Assembly (NCBI GenBank): GCA_934561395.1
Contig: CAKTGF010000005.1
Location: 62,001 to 126,000, forward strand
Source: an uncultured Eubacterium sp.
GTDB lineage: Bacteria; Bacillota; Clostridia; Oscillospirales; Acutalibacteraceae
Length of the DNA stretch: 64,000 nucleotides
Reading direction: 5' to 3'
Shown: one piece after another, positions 17,379 to 26,088 of the stretch
Position numbering within the stretch: position 1 is the first letter of the stretch
Layout: the number at the start of each line of letters is the position of its first letter
Notes under the pieces: model-generated
Told to the model about the DNA's origin: nothing
Seen by the model: only the letters and a program-made list of their open reading frames with translations
Database searches by the model: none
Position numbers and translations under genes: made by a program

Positions 17379-17993
17379 TCATACAATTTCGTCGCTTTTT
17401 GGCGCTTTATGAAAGCAGCTGTAGGTCATAAGGGTTTGAATAAACTGCGTGTCGCCGTATCGTCTTTGATAAGCAATGCTGAAGCCCTTGTTCTCCATAA
17501 GCTCAATAAGCCTTTGGCTGAAACTTTCATAAACCAGGGTCAAATTGTTTTCGTTTGCAATTTGTACAGCCTCATCAATAAGGGCCGAAACTGCCGCCAA
17601 ATCGGTATCGGTGTTGGCATAAACCGTGAGCACCCTTGGGTTCATTGTGCCGGGTGCAACAATGTGCACAATGTTCCTGACCGTTTCCCTGTGGTCAAAA
17701 ATAAAGTGCGAGGTTTTTTGTTTTTTCAAAGCATGTGCGCCCTTGCCCTTGAACCTGTATTCAAAGGTCCTTGGATTAATCAGCGTTACAAGCGCTGTTT
17801 TGTCATCATTGCAAAGCAAGGTGTCACAATCCGCCCATTCGTATAAATAGTAATTAAAAAACACATTAATAAACTGCTGTCTATTGCTGATTACCGGGCA
17901 AAGATACATAAACATAGGGTCCTTGCACAGCTTGGCGCTTAATTTTGCGGCAAGCTCGGTAGCCTCCTGCTTTTCAATTTTATTTATAATCAT
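17379..17993 (-). CDS. GNAT-like acyltransferase
   Basis: A 204-residue soluble protein. The C-terminal half resembles a GNAT acetyltransferase core: RVLTVYANTDTDLAAVSALIDEAVQIANENN, then a YESFSQRLIELMENKGFSIAYQRRY ending. The central acetyl-CoA loop is poorly conserved, so activity is uncertain. Its ATG overlaps the stop of the MATE gene by 4 bases (ATGA), which suggests translational coupling, and it is 64 bases upstream of the neuB-like gene. It could modify the sugar made by the next two genes or the compound exported by the MATE pump; neither is shown. Confidence 0.55.
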   Translation of the reverse strand: MIINKIEKQEATELAAKLSAKLCKDPMFMYLCPVISNRQQFINVFFNYYLYEWADCDTLLCNDDKTALVTLINPRTFEYRFKGKGAHALKKQKTSHFIFDHRETVRNIVHIVAPGTMNPRVLTVYANTDTDLAAVSALIDEAVQIANENNLTLVYESFSQRLIELMENKGFSIAYQRRYGDTQFIQTLMTYSCFHKAPKSDEIV

Positions 17994-19402
17994 TTAGCAA
18001 GCTCCGTTCCCGTTAAACTGTGCGTTAATTTTTTTGTAACTGTTAAAAGCATTATAACACTGAGAATTATGCAAACAAAGTCTGCGACGGGCTGTGCCCA
18101 AATAATGCCGTCAATACCTACTACCTTATCCATTATAATAACAAGGGGGAAATAAATCAAGCCTTGCCTACCCGCTGCAAGAATAAAGCTTTGAATACCC
18201 TTGCCCATGCCCTGGAAGGCAAAGTTGATAATAAACATAATTCCAATAAGAGCACCGGGCGACATCATTGCCGTGAGCATCTTTACGCCGTAATCAACAA
18301 CCTGTGCGTCATCAATAAACAGCCCGATAACCTGCCGCCTGAAAGCAATATAAAACAGCGTTACCGTGGCGCCGATTATTACATTGCACAGCATTGCAAA
18401 GCGCATGGATTTTTTCATACGGTCATAATTTTTTGCACCGTAGCAGTAGCCGATAAGGGGCTGAACACCTTGAGCCACACCAAGCTGGAACATAACCACC
18501 AGCATATTTGCCTTCATTGCAACGCCCATTGCGGCAACAGCATTGTCGCCGTATTTTGCAAGGAGCATATTTACCGCAATGTTTGAAAATGACATTAAAA
18601 GGTTGTTAAGTGCGGCAGGTGTGCCAACGCTGATAACGCCCTTGGCAATGCCGTTTTTTGCGGAATAACGCTTTGGAGTGATTGATAAAATTGATTTTCC
18701 CCTTAAAAAGTAGAAAATAAAATAGAGCACCGAAATAAAATTGCCCAAAACCGTGGCAATTGCCGCACCCTCGCAGCCCTTGCCCAGGCCAAATGGCATA
18801 GTCAAACCAAAAAGGCTGTCGCCCTTTGATAAAATGAAAATCGGGTCAAGCACAATATTTACCAACTGACCGATAACATTGCCGATAACGCATTCCTTTG
18901 CTGCGCCCTCTCCCCTGATAAGGTTACCGCTGCAAAAGCCCACAATAATAAGGGGTGCGCAAACAGAAAGCCAGAACATATAATCGCTTGCAAAGCCGAT
19001 AGTATTGTCAGATGCACCAACAAGCCTTAAAATAGGGTCTTTAAATGCCAGAAACAGCACCGCCATTGCAATTCCGCAGAAAATTGATGTGTAAATGCAG
19101 AAAGACGAAATGGTTTTTATTTTATCGGTCTTGCCCTCGCCCAGCGAACGGCTGATAAACGCACAGCCGCCAACGCCGAAAAGGTTGCCCACCGCCATAA
19201 AAAGCATGAACAGGGGCATTGAAACGCTGACCGCCGCAACCTGATTTGCGTCCCCGGTTTGGCCAACGAAAAATGTGTCTGCCAAATTGTATATAATGTT
19301 TATAAGCATGCCCAAAACGCTGGGAATTGCAAGCGTTGCAACCGCTTTAGGCACCTTGTATTCACTGAAAACCAGTGTGCTGTCTTTTGTTTTTGTTGCC
19401 AT
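17990..19402 (-). CDS. MATE family efflux transporter
   Basis: Twelve-helix cation-coupled multidrug/toxin antiporter, 470 residues. The N-terminal half begins VPKAVATLAIPSVLGMLINIIYNLADTFFVGQ, typical of the bacterial DinF/MepA-like branch, and the second half repeats the pattern (IAVNMLLAKYGDNAVAAMGVAMK). Its ATG is only 2 bases after the rsmA stop and no clear ribosome site precedes it, so it is probably translated by re-initiation from rsmA. The substrate is unknown. Confidence 0.9.
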   Translation of the reverse strand: MATKTKDSTLVFSEYKVPKAVATLAIPSVLGMLINIIYNLADTFFVGQTGDANQVAAVSVSMPLFMLFMAVGNLFGVGGCAFISRSLGEGKTDKIKTISSFCIYTSIFCGIAMAVLFLAFKDPILRLVGASDNTIGFASDYMFWLSVCAPLIIVGFCSGNLIRGEGAAKECVIGNVIGQLVNIVLDPIFILSKGDSLFGLTMPFGLGKGCEGAAIATVLGNFISVLYFIFYFLRGKSILSITPKRYSAKNGIAKGVISVGTPAALNNLLMSFSNIAVNMLLAKYGDNAVAAMGVAMKANMLVVMFQLGVAQGVQPLIGYCYGAKNYDRMKKSMRFAMLCNVIIGATVTLFYIAFRRQVIGLFIDDAQVVDYGVKMLTAMMSPGALIGIMFIINFAFQGMGKGIQSFILAAGRQGLIYFPLVIIMDKVVGIDGIIWAQPVADFVCIILSVIMLLTVTKKLTHSLTGTELAK

Positions 19403-19404
19403 AG

Positions 19405-20262
19405 TTAAAAAAGTAAATCACACAGATTTACAAAATCCTCCATTGTTAAATTTTCGGCTCTTACTGTTGTGCTAAGCCCAAGCTGATTAAGGGCGTCGGT
19501 AATTTGTGCTTTTGATAAGCCCAAGGTGTTTGAAAGGCAGTTAACAAGTGTTTTTCTTCTTTGCGAAAAGGCCGATTTAACCAGTGCGAAAAATCTATCC
19601 TCATTTTTAACATTGTATTCAGGCTTGCTGCGGAGCTTAATTGCAATAACTGCGCTGTCAACCTTAGGAGATGGCATAAAGCTTTCTCTGCCCACATCAA
19701 ACAAAACACGGGCGTTGGCATAATAGTTAACCGCAACGGAAACCGCCCCGGCCTCCCTTGAGCCGATTGGAGCGCAAAGCCTTTGGGCAGCCTCACGCTG
19801 AACCATAACCACTATTTCGTCAATATTAAGCTTGCTTTCAAGCAGGCGCATTATAATCGGGGAGGTTATGTAGTAGGGCAGATTGGCGCAAACCTTAACG
19901 CAGCTGCAGCCGCTGAATTTTTCATCAATCAGCTGTGCAAGGTCCAATTTCATAGCGTCGCCCTGAACAAGCTCAAAATTATCATAATCCCCAAGAGTTT
20001 TTTCAAGCACGGGATAAAGCCTTTTGTCAAGCTCAATTGAAACAACCTTGCCTGCCACCCTGCAAAGCTCCTTTGTTAACACGCCGATACCGGGGCCTAT
20101 TTCAAGCACGCCGGTGCCGCTGTCGGCGCAAAGAGCCTGTGCCATTGCAGGGCACACGCTGCCGTCAATCAAAAAGTTTTGACCTAATGCCTTTGAGAAG
20201 GTAAAGCCCTGAGCCGATAAAAGTTTATTGATCACATTATAATCACACAAGTTATAATCCAT
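19405..20262 (-). CDS. rsmA: 16S rRNA dimethyladenosine transferase
   Basis: Methylates A1518 and A1519 of 16S rRNA with SAM (KsgA family), a ribosome maturation step. The 285-residue protein shows LGQNFLID, the SAM-binding VLEIGPGIGVLT and the catalytic NLPYYITSPI. The ATG at 20262 is preferred because GGGGAGGT lies 9 bases upstream; the ATG at 20280 overlaps that site. It is the first gene of a five-gene minus-strand run that continues into MATE, GNAT-like and nonulosonate genes. Confidence 0.95.
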   Translation of the reverse strand: MDYNLCDYNVINKLLSAQGFTFSKALGQNFLIDGSVCPAMAQALCADSGTGVLEIGPGIGVLTKELCRVAGKVVSIELDKRLYPVLEKTLGDYDNFELVQGDAMKLDLAQLIDEKFSGCSCVKVCANLPYYITSPIIMRLLESKLNIDEIVVMVQREAAQRLCAPIGSREAGAVSVAVNYYANARVLFDVGRESFMPSPKVDSAVIAIKLRSKPEYNVKNEDRFFALVKSAFSQRRKTLVNCLSNTLGLSKAQITDALNQLGLSTTVRAENLTMEDFVNLCDLLF

Positions 20263-20338
20263 AAAGGCATACCTCCCCATTGTTGTGGGTATATTTTAAC
20301 ACAGTGTTAATAATTTTTCAACAATTAATGTTTTGGTG

Positions 20339-20366
20339 TTGACAAATAAAAAATTAGTGCTATAAT
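20339..20366 (+). promoter_or_regulatory. Strong sigma-A-type promoter of the marR-ABC operon
   Basis: TTGACA, 16-base spacer, TATAAT. It lies about 50 bases before the marR start. Confidence 0.85.
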
Positions 20367-20369
20367 GCC

Positions 20370-20383
20370 TTTAGTCGGCTAAA
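20370..20383 (+). promoter_or_regulatory. Candidate MarR operator
   Basis: The palindrome TTTAG-TCGG-CTAAA covers the expected transcription start. A second CGGCTAA half-site follows at about 20390. A dyad directly after the -10 box of a marR gene fits autorepression by the encoded regulator. Confidence 0.5.
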
Positions 20384-20418
20384 GATAGGCGGCTAACAAA
20401 CGGAAATGAGTGATATAA

Positions 20419-20889
20419 ATGTCAACAAAATTACACTGCGGAGAGCCCCCTGCAAGGGGAATGATAGGCCCGAGAATCACACAGGCTTCAAAGGCGCTGC
20501 GTAAAAGGTTTAACCAGGCAGCCGCCGAGGAGGGGCTGTTTTCAGGTCAGCAGCACATTATTTTGCTGTTAAGGCACAACGAGGGTTTAACCATAGGCCA
20601 GATTGCCGAGGCAACGGGTGTTGCGGTCGCCACCGCCTCAGTGAGCATTAAGCGCATGGAAAAGGCGGGCTTTGTTGAAAGGCGTGCCGATGAAAAGGAC
20701 GCAAGGCTCACAAAGCTTTACCTTACCGAAAGGGGCAAGGCTGCACCTGAAAACATAAGAATAAAAATGGATATTCAGGAGCAACATATTACGAAGGGAT
20801 TATCATGGGAAGAAATTATGCAACTTTCCGATTTGCTTGACACAGTATTAAAAAACATTAAGGAACAGGAGGAAAATGCCAATGATTAA
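20419..20889 (+). CDS. MarR family transcriptional regulator
   Basis: Winged-helix regulator of 156 residues that probably represses its own operon and responds to small ligands. The DNA-binding part reads GLTIGQIAEATGVAVATASVSIKRMEKAGFVERR...DARLTKLYLTERG, the classic MarR helix-turn-helix and wing. It overlaps the first ABC exporter gene by 8 bases, so the three genes form one operon. The ribosome site before this ATG is weak. Confidence 0.9.
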   Translation: MSTKLHCGEPPARGMIGPRITQASKALRKRFNQAAAEEGLFSGQQHIILLLRHNEGLTIGQIAEATGVAVATASVSIKRMEKAGFVERRADEKDARLTKLYLTERGKAAPENIRIKMDIQEQHITKGLSWEEIMQLSDLLDTVLKNIKEQEENAND

Positions 20890-22618
20890 AAAGCTGTCAA
20901 AATACATTAACGGCCTGTGGCACCTGTGCATTGTAAGTGCGCTGGGTATGATTATTGAAGCGGTTTGCGAGCTTGCGCTGCCCTCAATAGCAAATGTAAT
21001 TTACAACCGTGTTGCCACCGGCGAAAACACACCCGAGCTTAAGCAATATGTTTTAAGAACAGGCTTAATAATGTTTGTAATGGCTGTAATCGGTCTTTTG
21101 GGAGGCCTGTCAACAATGAAAGCGTCGTCGGTTGTAAGCCAGCGCTTTTCTTACAGGCTGAGAAAGGATGTTTACAAAAAAATCAGCGATTTTTCATTTA
21201 AAAACATTGATAAATTTTCAACCTCGTCGTTAACAACAAGAATGACTAACGACATTACCATGCTGCAAAACACGCTTATGATGGGCCTTAGGATTTTGGT
21301 AAGAGCCCCTGCGCTTTTGATTGTTTCGGCAGTGTTTGCGTTCAGAATCAATCACAAACTATCAATGATACTTTTGGTAATGCTGCCCATTATAGCTGTT
21401 ATCATAGTTTTCATATTAAAATTCGGTTTTCCGATGTTTCAAAAGATGCAAAAGAAAATTGATAATGTTAACCGAGTTGTGCAGGAAAACCTTATCGGCA
21501 TAAGGGTTGTTAAGGCCTTTGTCCGTGAGGACCGTGAAAAGGATAAGTTCCACGATGCCTCCGACCAATTGGCAAAGCAGGGCTCAAAGGCTGCAGGGCT
21601 TGTAGTTACCACCATGCCCATTATGATGCTTTTGATGAATGTGGTAATAGTTTATGTTTACTACAAGGGTTCAATAGACGCATCAAACGGCCTTATGGAT
21701 GTGGGCGAAATATCTGTTTTGGCATCATACATTGTTCAAGTGTTAATGAACATTATGATGGTATCAATGCTTTTGCTGCAACTGACCCGTGCAAAGGCCT
21801 GCGGCGACCGTGTTGTTGAAGTGCTTGACACCGAAATTGACATTGTTAACCCCGAAAACCCCTTTGTGCCCACACAGCCCAAGGGCGAGGTTGAGTTTGA
21901 CAATGTAAGCTTTGGCTACCACGAGGGCGACAATATTTTGGAAAATATTTCATTTAAAGCCCCGGCAGGCAGCATTGTGGGAATTATAGGCTCAACAGGC
22001 TGCGGAAAAACAAGCCTTGTTAACCTTATACCCAGGCTTTATGATGTAACCGAGGGCAGGGTGCTGGTTGACGGCACCGATGTGCGTGATTACGACCTTA
22101 AAGCACTCAGAGATTTAACAGGCGTTGTGCTGCAAAAAAATGTTTTGTTCTCAGGCAGCATTAAGGACAATATCCGTTGGGGCGACAGCAACGCCACCGA
22201 CGAGGAGATAATTTCAGCCTGCAAGGCGGCGCAGGCACACGACTTTATTATGCGCCAGCCCAAGGGCTATGACACCGACCTTTCACAGGGCGGATTGAAC
22301 CTTTCCGGCGGTCAAAAGCAAAGACTTTGTATTGCAAGAGCAATGATTAAAAAGCCCAAAATTTTGATTTTGGACGACTCAACCTCTGCGGTTGACACCG
22401 CCACCGAGGCAAAAATCAGAGAAAGCTTTTACACCAGCTTAAAGGACACCACTGTTATCATAATTGCTCAAAGAATTTCGTCTGTTAAGGACGCTGACCA
22501 AATCGTTGTTCTTGACGAGGGCAAAATCAGTGCCACAGGCACCCACGATGAGCTTATGAACAGCAGTGAAATATATCAGGAAATTTACAAAACTCAACAA
22601 AAGGGGGTGCTTGAATAA
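20882..22618 (+). CDS. ABC exporter half-transporter (first of a pair)
   Basis: Membrane-fused ABC exporter of 578 residues: six transmembrane helices (about 1-310) followed by an ATPase domain with Walker A GSTGCGKTS, Q-loop, signature LSGGQKQR and Walker B ILILDDSTSAVD. The Walker B acidic catalytic residue is Asp where most transporters have Glu (DDSTSAVD), which suggests a degenerate catalytic site. The ATG at 20882 is placed 9 bases after AGGAGG; the ATG at 20876 is too close to it. It probably forms a heterodimer with the next gene product, like BmrC/BmrD pairs. Confidence 0.9.
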   Translation: MIKKLSKYINGLWHLCIVSALGMIIEAVCELALPSIANVIYNRVATGENTPELKQYVLRTGLIMFVMAVIGLLGGLSTMKASSVVSQRFSYRLRKDVYKKISDFSFKNIDKFSTSSLTTRMTNDITMLQNTLMMGLRILVRAPALLIVSAVFAFRINHKLSMILLVMLPIIAVIIVFILKFGFPMFQKMQKKIDNVNRVVQENLIGIRVVKAFVREDREKDKFHDASDQLAKQGSKAAGLVVTTMPIMMLLMNVVIVYVYYKGSIDASNGLMDVGEISVLASYIVQVLMNIMMVSMLLLQLTRAKACGDRVVEVLDTEIDIVNPENPFVPTQPKGEVEFDNVSFGYHEGDNILENISFKAPAGSIVGIIGSTGCGKTSLVNLIPRLYDVTEGRVLVDGTDVRDYDLKALRDLTGVVLQKNVLFSGSIKDNIRWGDSNATDEEIISACKAAQAHDFIMRQPKGYDTDLSQGGLNLSGGQKQRLCIARAMIKKPKILILDDSTSAVDTATEAKIRESFYTSLKDTTVIIIAQRISSVKDADQIVVLDEGKISATGTHDELMNSSEIYQEIYKTQQKGVLE

Positions 22619-24468
22619 TGCCACCTATGGGTCCGAGAAACGCAGGCTTATCAAAGCCTAAAAACGCAAAGAAAACATTTTTACGCATTTTAAAATATTT
22701 CGGCAAAAACACAAGGCTTTTAATTGTTGTGTTCCTTTCCCTTGTTTTTTCAACACTGTGCTCAATAGGCGCATCATATTGGCTCAAGCCCATTCTTGAC
22801 GGCGTTGCCACCTCAATTGAAAACAACAACTTTGCAACCGAAGGTATAAAGGTTTTAATTAAAAATTTGATAATTGTAGGCACCCTTTATTTGGGTGCGG
22901 CACTGTTTACCTTTTTACAATCAAAAATAATGGTAAAGATTGCATACAAAAGCACAAACATTATTCGTAAAGAGCTGTTTGACCACCTGCAAACCCTGCC
23001 GTTAAGGTATTTTGACTCAAAAACCCACGGCGAGATAATGAGCCGATTTACAAATGATGTTGACAACATTCAAATGATGCTGGAGCAAACCATTGTTCAG
23101 CTTGTTTCATCTGTTTTTACCTTTGCAGGTATAATTATAATGATGATAAGGCTGTCGCCAAAACTGTTCTTAATCGCCTGTGTTTTCCTTATAATTATGC
23201 TGGTTAACTCCGTTAACATTGCAAAGCACACAAGAAAATACTACAAGGCTCAGCAGGCGGCTTTGGGCGAGATGAACGGCAATATTGAGGAAACCATTGA
23301 GGGCATGCGAATTGTTAAGGTATTTAACCACGAGGAGCCTGCCATTGACGAGTTTGACAAGCTTAACGACAAATATCGCAAGGTTGCCACAAAGGCAAAC
23401 TACTATTCGGGCATTATGGGTCCCTGCTCAACAGGCATTAACAATGCGTCTTACGCAACAATTGCCCTTGTGGGCGGTATTTTGGTATTAACAACCGGCT
23501 TGTCAATAGGCACCTATTTCACATTTTTAAGCTATTCAAAGCAGTTTACACAGCCCATTAACCAAATTATGAACCAAATGAACAACATTTTCTCCGCCCT
23601 TGCAGGCGCAGAGCGTGTTTTTGAGGTTATAGATATTGACAGCGAGGTTGACGATGGCACCGTTACCCTTGCAGAAGAAAAAACCGCAGAGGGCAAAAGG
23701 TGGTTTTGGATTGACGGGGACAGGAAAATTCCTGTTGAAGGCAAGGTTGAATTTGACGATGTTACCTTCTCATACGTTGAGGGCAAGGTTGTGCTTCACG
23801 ATATTAACCTTTACGCTAACCCGGGTCAAAAGATTGCCTTTGTAGGCTCCACCGGTGCAGGCAAAACCACAATAACCAACCTTATTAACCGTTTTTACGA
23901 TATTCAGCAGGGCACAATTACCTATGACGGAATAGATATTAAGCGCATTAAAAAGGCTGACCTGCGTCACTCTCTTGCAATGGTATTGCAGGACACCCAC
24001 CTGTTTACCGGCACAATTATGGATAACATTCGCTACGGCAGGCTCAACGCTACCGACGAGGAATGCATTGAGGCGGCAAAGCTTGCCTCCGCCCACTCGT
24101 TCATAAAGCACCTGCCCCAGGGCTATGACACCGAAATTTCAGGTGACGGCTCAAACCTTTCACAGGGTCAGCGTCAACTTTTGGCAATTGCAAGGGCTGC
24201 CGTTGCCGACCCGCCGGTTATGATTCTTGACGAGGCCACCTCCTCAATCGACACCAGAACCGAGGCGCACATTGAGCACGGCATGGACCGCCTGATGATT
24301 GGCAGAACCGTATTTGTTATTGCACACAGGCTTTCAACCGTAAGAAATTCAAACGCTATTATGGTTTTGGAGCACGGCAATATCATTGAAAGAGGCGACC
24401 ACGACTCGCTTTTGCAGCTTAAGGGCAGATATTACGAGCTTTGCACAGGCAAGGCACAGCTTTCATAA
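22618..24468 (+). CDS. ABC exporter half-transporter (second of a pair)
   Basis: Partner exporter of 616 residues: basic N-terminal extension, six membrane helices, then an ATPase domain with Walker A GSTGAGKTT, signature LSQGQRQ (not the usual LSGGQ) and a normal Walker B MILDEATSSID. Its ATG overlaps the previous stop (TAATG). One member carries DD in Walker B and the other DE, and the signature motifs also differ. This matches asymmetric heterodimeric drug exporters with one degenerate and one active ATP site. A MarR regulator upstream suggests drug or metabolite export. Confidence 0.92.
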   Translation: MPPMGPRNAGLSKPKNAKKTFLRILKYFGKNTRLLIVVFLSLVFSTLCSIGASYWLKPILDGVATSIENNNFATEGIKVLIKNLIIVGTLYLGAALFTFLQSKIMVKIAYKSTNIIRKELFDHLQTLPLRYFDSKTHGEIMSRFTNDVDNIQMMLEQTIVQLVSSVFTFAGIIIMMIRLSPKLFLIACVFLIIMLVNSVNIAKHTRKYYKAQQAALGEMNGNIEETIEGMRIVKVFNHEEPAIDEFDKLNDKYRKVATKANYYSGIMGPCSTGINNASYATIALVGGILVLTTGLSIGTYFTFLSYSKQFTQPINQIMNQMNNIFSALAGAERVFEVIDIDSEVDDGTVTLAEEKTAEGKRWFWIDGDRKIPVEGKVEFDDVTFSYVEGKVVLHDINLYANPGQKIAFVGSTGAGKTTITNLINRFYDIQQGTITYDGIDIKRIKKADLRHSLAMVLQDTHLFTGTIMDNIRYGRLNATDEECIEAAKLASAHSFIKHLPQGYDTEISGDGSNLSQGQRQLLAIARAAVADPPVMILDEATSSIDTRTEAHIEHGMDRLMIGRTVFVIAHRLSTVRNSNAIMVLEHGNIIERGDHDSLLQLKGRYYELCTGKAQLS

Positions 24469-24507
24469 ATTATTTTTTCAATATTTAGTAATCAAAATAA
24501 AGCACAA

Positions 24508-24547
24508 ACACCGCACACCACAACTTGTTGTATGCGGTGTTTTTTTG
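24508..24547 (+). terminator. Terminator of the marR-ABC operon
   Basis: An 8-bp stem ACACCGCA/TGCGGTGT (24508-24515 with 24533-24540), with further pairing inside, is followed by a run of seven T residues. Confidence 0.9.
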
Positions 24548-24592
24548 CGGATTTTTTAACAAATTTTGCCCTTAAATTTTATTAAAAAACTA

Positions 24593-24621
24593 TTTACAAA
24601 TAAGGGGAGTTATGCTATAAT
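24593..24621 (+). promoter_or_regulatory. Promoter of the surface protein-sortase-LCP cluster
   Basis: TTTACA, 17-base spacer, TATAAT, about 65 bases before the ATG at 24686. Confidence 0.8.
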
Positions 24622-24685
24622 TACGATAATTAATTGTGTTATTGGCTCTGTTATTAACAACAAATATAATAAGAGGTGTTTGATA

Positions 24686-25192
24686 ATGAAAAAGATTTTA
24701 TCACTTATTTTGTCAGTAATGATGATTTTTGCAGTGGGTGTTGGTTCAACAACAATCGCTTTGGCTGCAACCACAGTTAAAAGCCCAAGCCATACAGACA
24801 TTACCCGTCCTGTTAAGGTTGAGGTTAACGGCAACTCATCAAAGGATGTTACCTATGATGTTGACAAAAAGAACCCTAACAAATTTAAGTTTTCATACGA
24901 CGGCGACGGCAAGCTTATCGGCTGGGAATTCCCCGGTATGATTGAGGGCGTTGATTATGACATCATCAGTGAAGACGGCAACACAATCACAATCCTTGTT
25001 CATGATTCATACACAGGCACAGTTACTGCCAACGCAATTGTTGAAAAGGATGAAACCACAACAAAGAAGCCCAATCAAAACGAAAACCCAACCTCTCCCG
25101 AAACCGGTGTATTTGCAGCAACCGGCCTTGGCGTAGCAGGCGCCGGCGCAGCTATTCTTGTTGCTCTTAAAAAGAAGAACGATGCTGAGTAA
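24686..25192 (+). CDS. Small secreted protein with sortase sorting signal
   Basis: A 168-residue secreted protein. An N-terminal signal peptide (about 1-28, ending ALA-A) is followed by a small domain of about 90 residues that I do not recognise. Then come a Thr/Lys/Asn-rich spacer, the motif SPETG (137-141), a hydrophobic segment and a positively charged tail (KKKNDAE). The S/NPxTG form of the motif is common in Clostridia. A class B sortase gene lies directly downstream, so this is a likely substrate. The ATG at 24686 follows AAGAGGTG; the frame extends upstream to 24566, before the promoter, and that part was rejected. Confidence 0.8.
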   Translation: MKKILSLILSVMMIFAVGVGSTTIALAATTVKSPSHTDITRPVKVEVNGNSSKDVTYDVDKKNPNKFKFSYDGDGKLIGWEFPGMIEGVDYDIISEDGNTITILVHDSYTGTVTANAIVEKDETTTKKPNQNENPTSPETGVFAATGLGVAGAGAAILVALKKKNDAE

Positions 25193-25206
25193 TTAACAAC
25201 AATTTA

Positions 25207-25240
25207 AGCCTGTAACAGATGTTACAGGCTTTTAATTTTA
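25207..25240 (+). terminator. Terminator/attenuator between surface protein and sortase
   Basis: A perfect 10-bp stem (25207-25216 with 25221-25230, loop AGAT) is followed by TTTTAATTTT. No other promoter is obvious before the sortase gene, so partial read-through is likely. Confidence 0.8.
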
Positions 25241-25254
25241 ACAACTGGTGGATT

Positions 25255-26088
25255 ATGACTGAAAAAGATAGTGAAAAATTAAGTAACAACGGCAAAAGGC
25301 GGGTTTTAATCATAATATCCGTTTTGCTGATAATCTGCGGCTTGAGCATTTTCGGCTTTCAGGCATACAACAGGATTGCCGCAAAAAACGAGGATGAAAA
25401 AATTTCCTCCGTTGCAACCACGTCGGCATCTTCAGGCACGCAAAAAACAACCTTTAGCCAAACCGAAAACGGTTATTTTGACAAAATGCAACAGGAACTT
25501 GATGCTGTAAGAGAAAATAACGACGAGGCGTATTCTTGGATTTATGTGCCTGATACCAATGTTAACTACCCCATTTGCCAAAGCGCAGTTGATGATGAAT
25601 TTTATTTAAGGCACAGCAGTGTTGACCAAAGCTGGATTGCAAGCGGCGCAATTTACACCGAATCATGCAACACAAAAACCTTTGACGACCGTGTAACCGT
25701 TATTTACGGCCACAACGGCTACAGCGATTCTATGTTCACAAGCCTGCACAAGTTTGAGGACAGCGACTTTTTCAGCAGCAGCGAGCATGAGTATTTTTAC
25801 ATTTACACTTCTGCCGGTAAAAAGCTTAAATACCAGGTAATTTCCGCCTTTAAATATGACGACCGTCACATTATGAACAGCTTTGATTTTCAAAACAATC
25901 AGGTTTTTGAAAGCTTTATTGAAATGATAAAGAACCCAAGCTCTGCCAACAAAAATGTGAGAAAAGAGCTTGATAAGGAAATTACCGTTAACGATAATAT
26001 TGCAGTTCTTTCAACCTGCATTACAAACCAAAAAAGCAACAGATATTTAGTATGCGGAGTACTTGTAGAAAATGAAGAAACCAATTGA
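25255..26088 (+). CDS. Class B sortase
   Basis: Membrane-anchored cysteine transpeptidase of 277 residues that links sorting-signal proteins to the cell wall. An N-terminal membrane anchor spans about 17-37, and a Ser/Thr-rich linker follows. The catalytic domain holds the triad His153 (VIYGHN), Cys255 (LSTC) and Arg263 (NRYLV). The helical insertion between strands and the WIYVPDTNVNYPI start are typical of class B. The start at 25255 follows a weak GGTGGA; nothing better is available. It overlaps the LCP gene by 17 bases. Its likely substrate is the SPETG protein just upstream. Confidence 0.88.
   Translation: MTEKDSEKLSNNGKRRVLIIISVLLIICGLSIFGFQAYNRIAAKNEDEKISSVATTSASSGTQKTTFSQTENGYFDKMQQELDAVRENNDEAYSWIYVPDTNVNYPICQSAVDDEFYLRHSSVDQSWIASGAIYTESCNTKTFDDRVTVIYGHNGYSDSMFTSLHKFEDSDFFSSSEHEYFYIYTSAGKKLKYQVISAFKYDDRHIMNSFDFQNNQVFESFIEMIKNPSSANKNVRKELDKEITVNDNIAVLSTCITNQKSNRYLVCGVLVENEETN

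Noticed and set aside
17232..17846. Plus-strand frame of 204 codons over neuB and the GNAT-like gene
   Set aside because: Antisense to two genes with clear motifs and ribosome sites; it matches no family.
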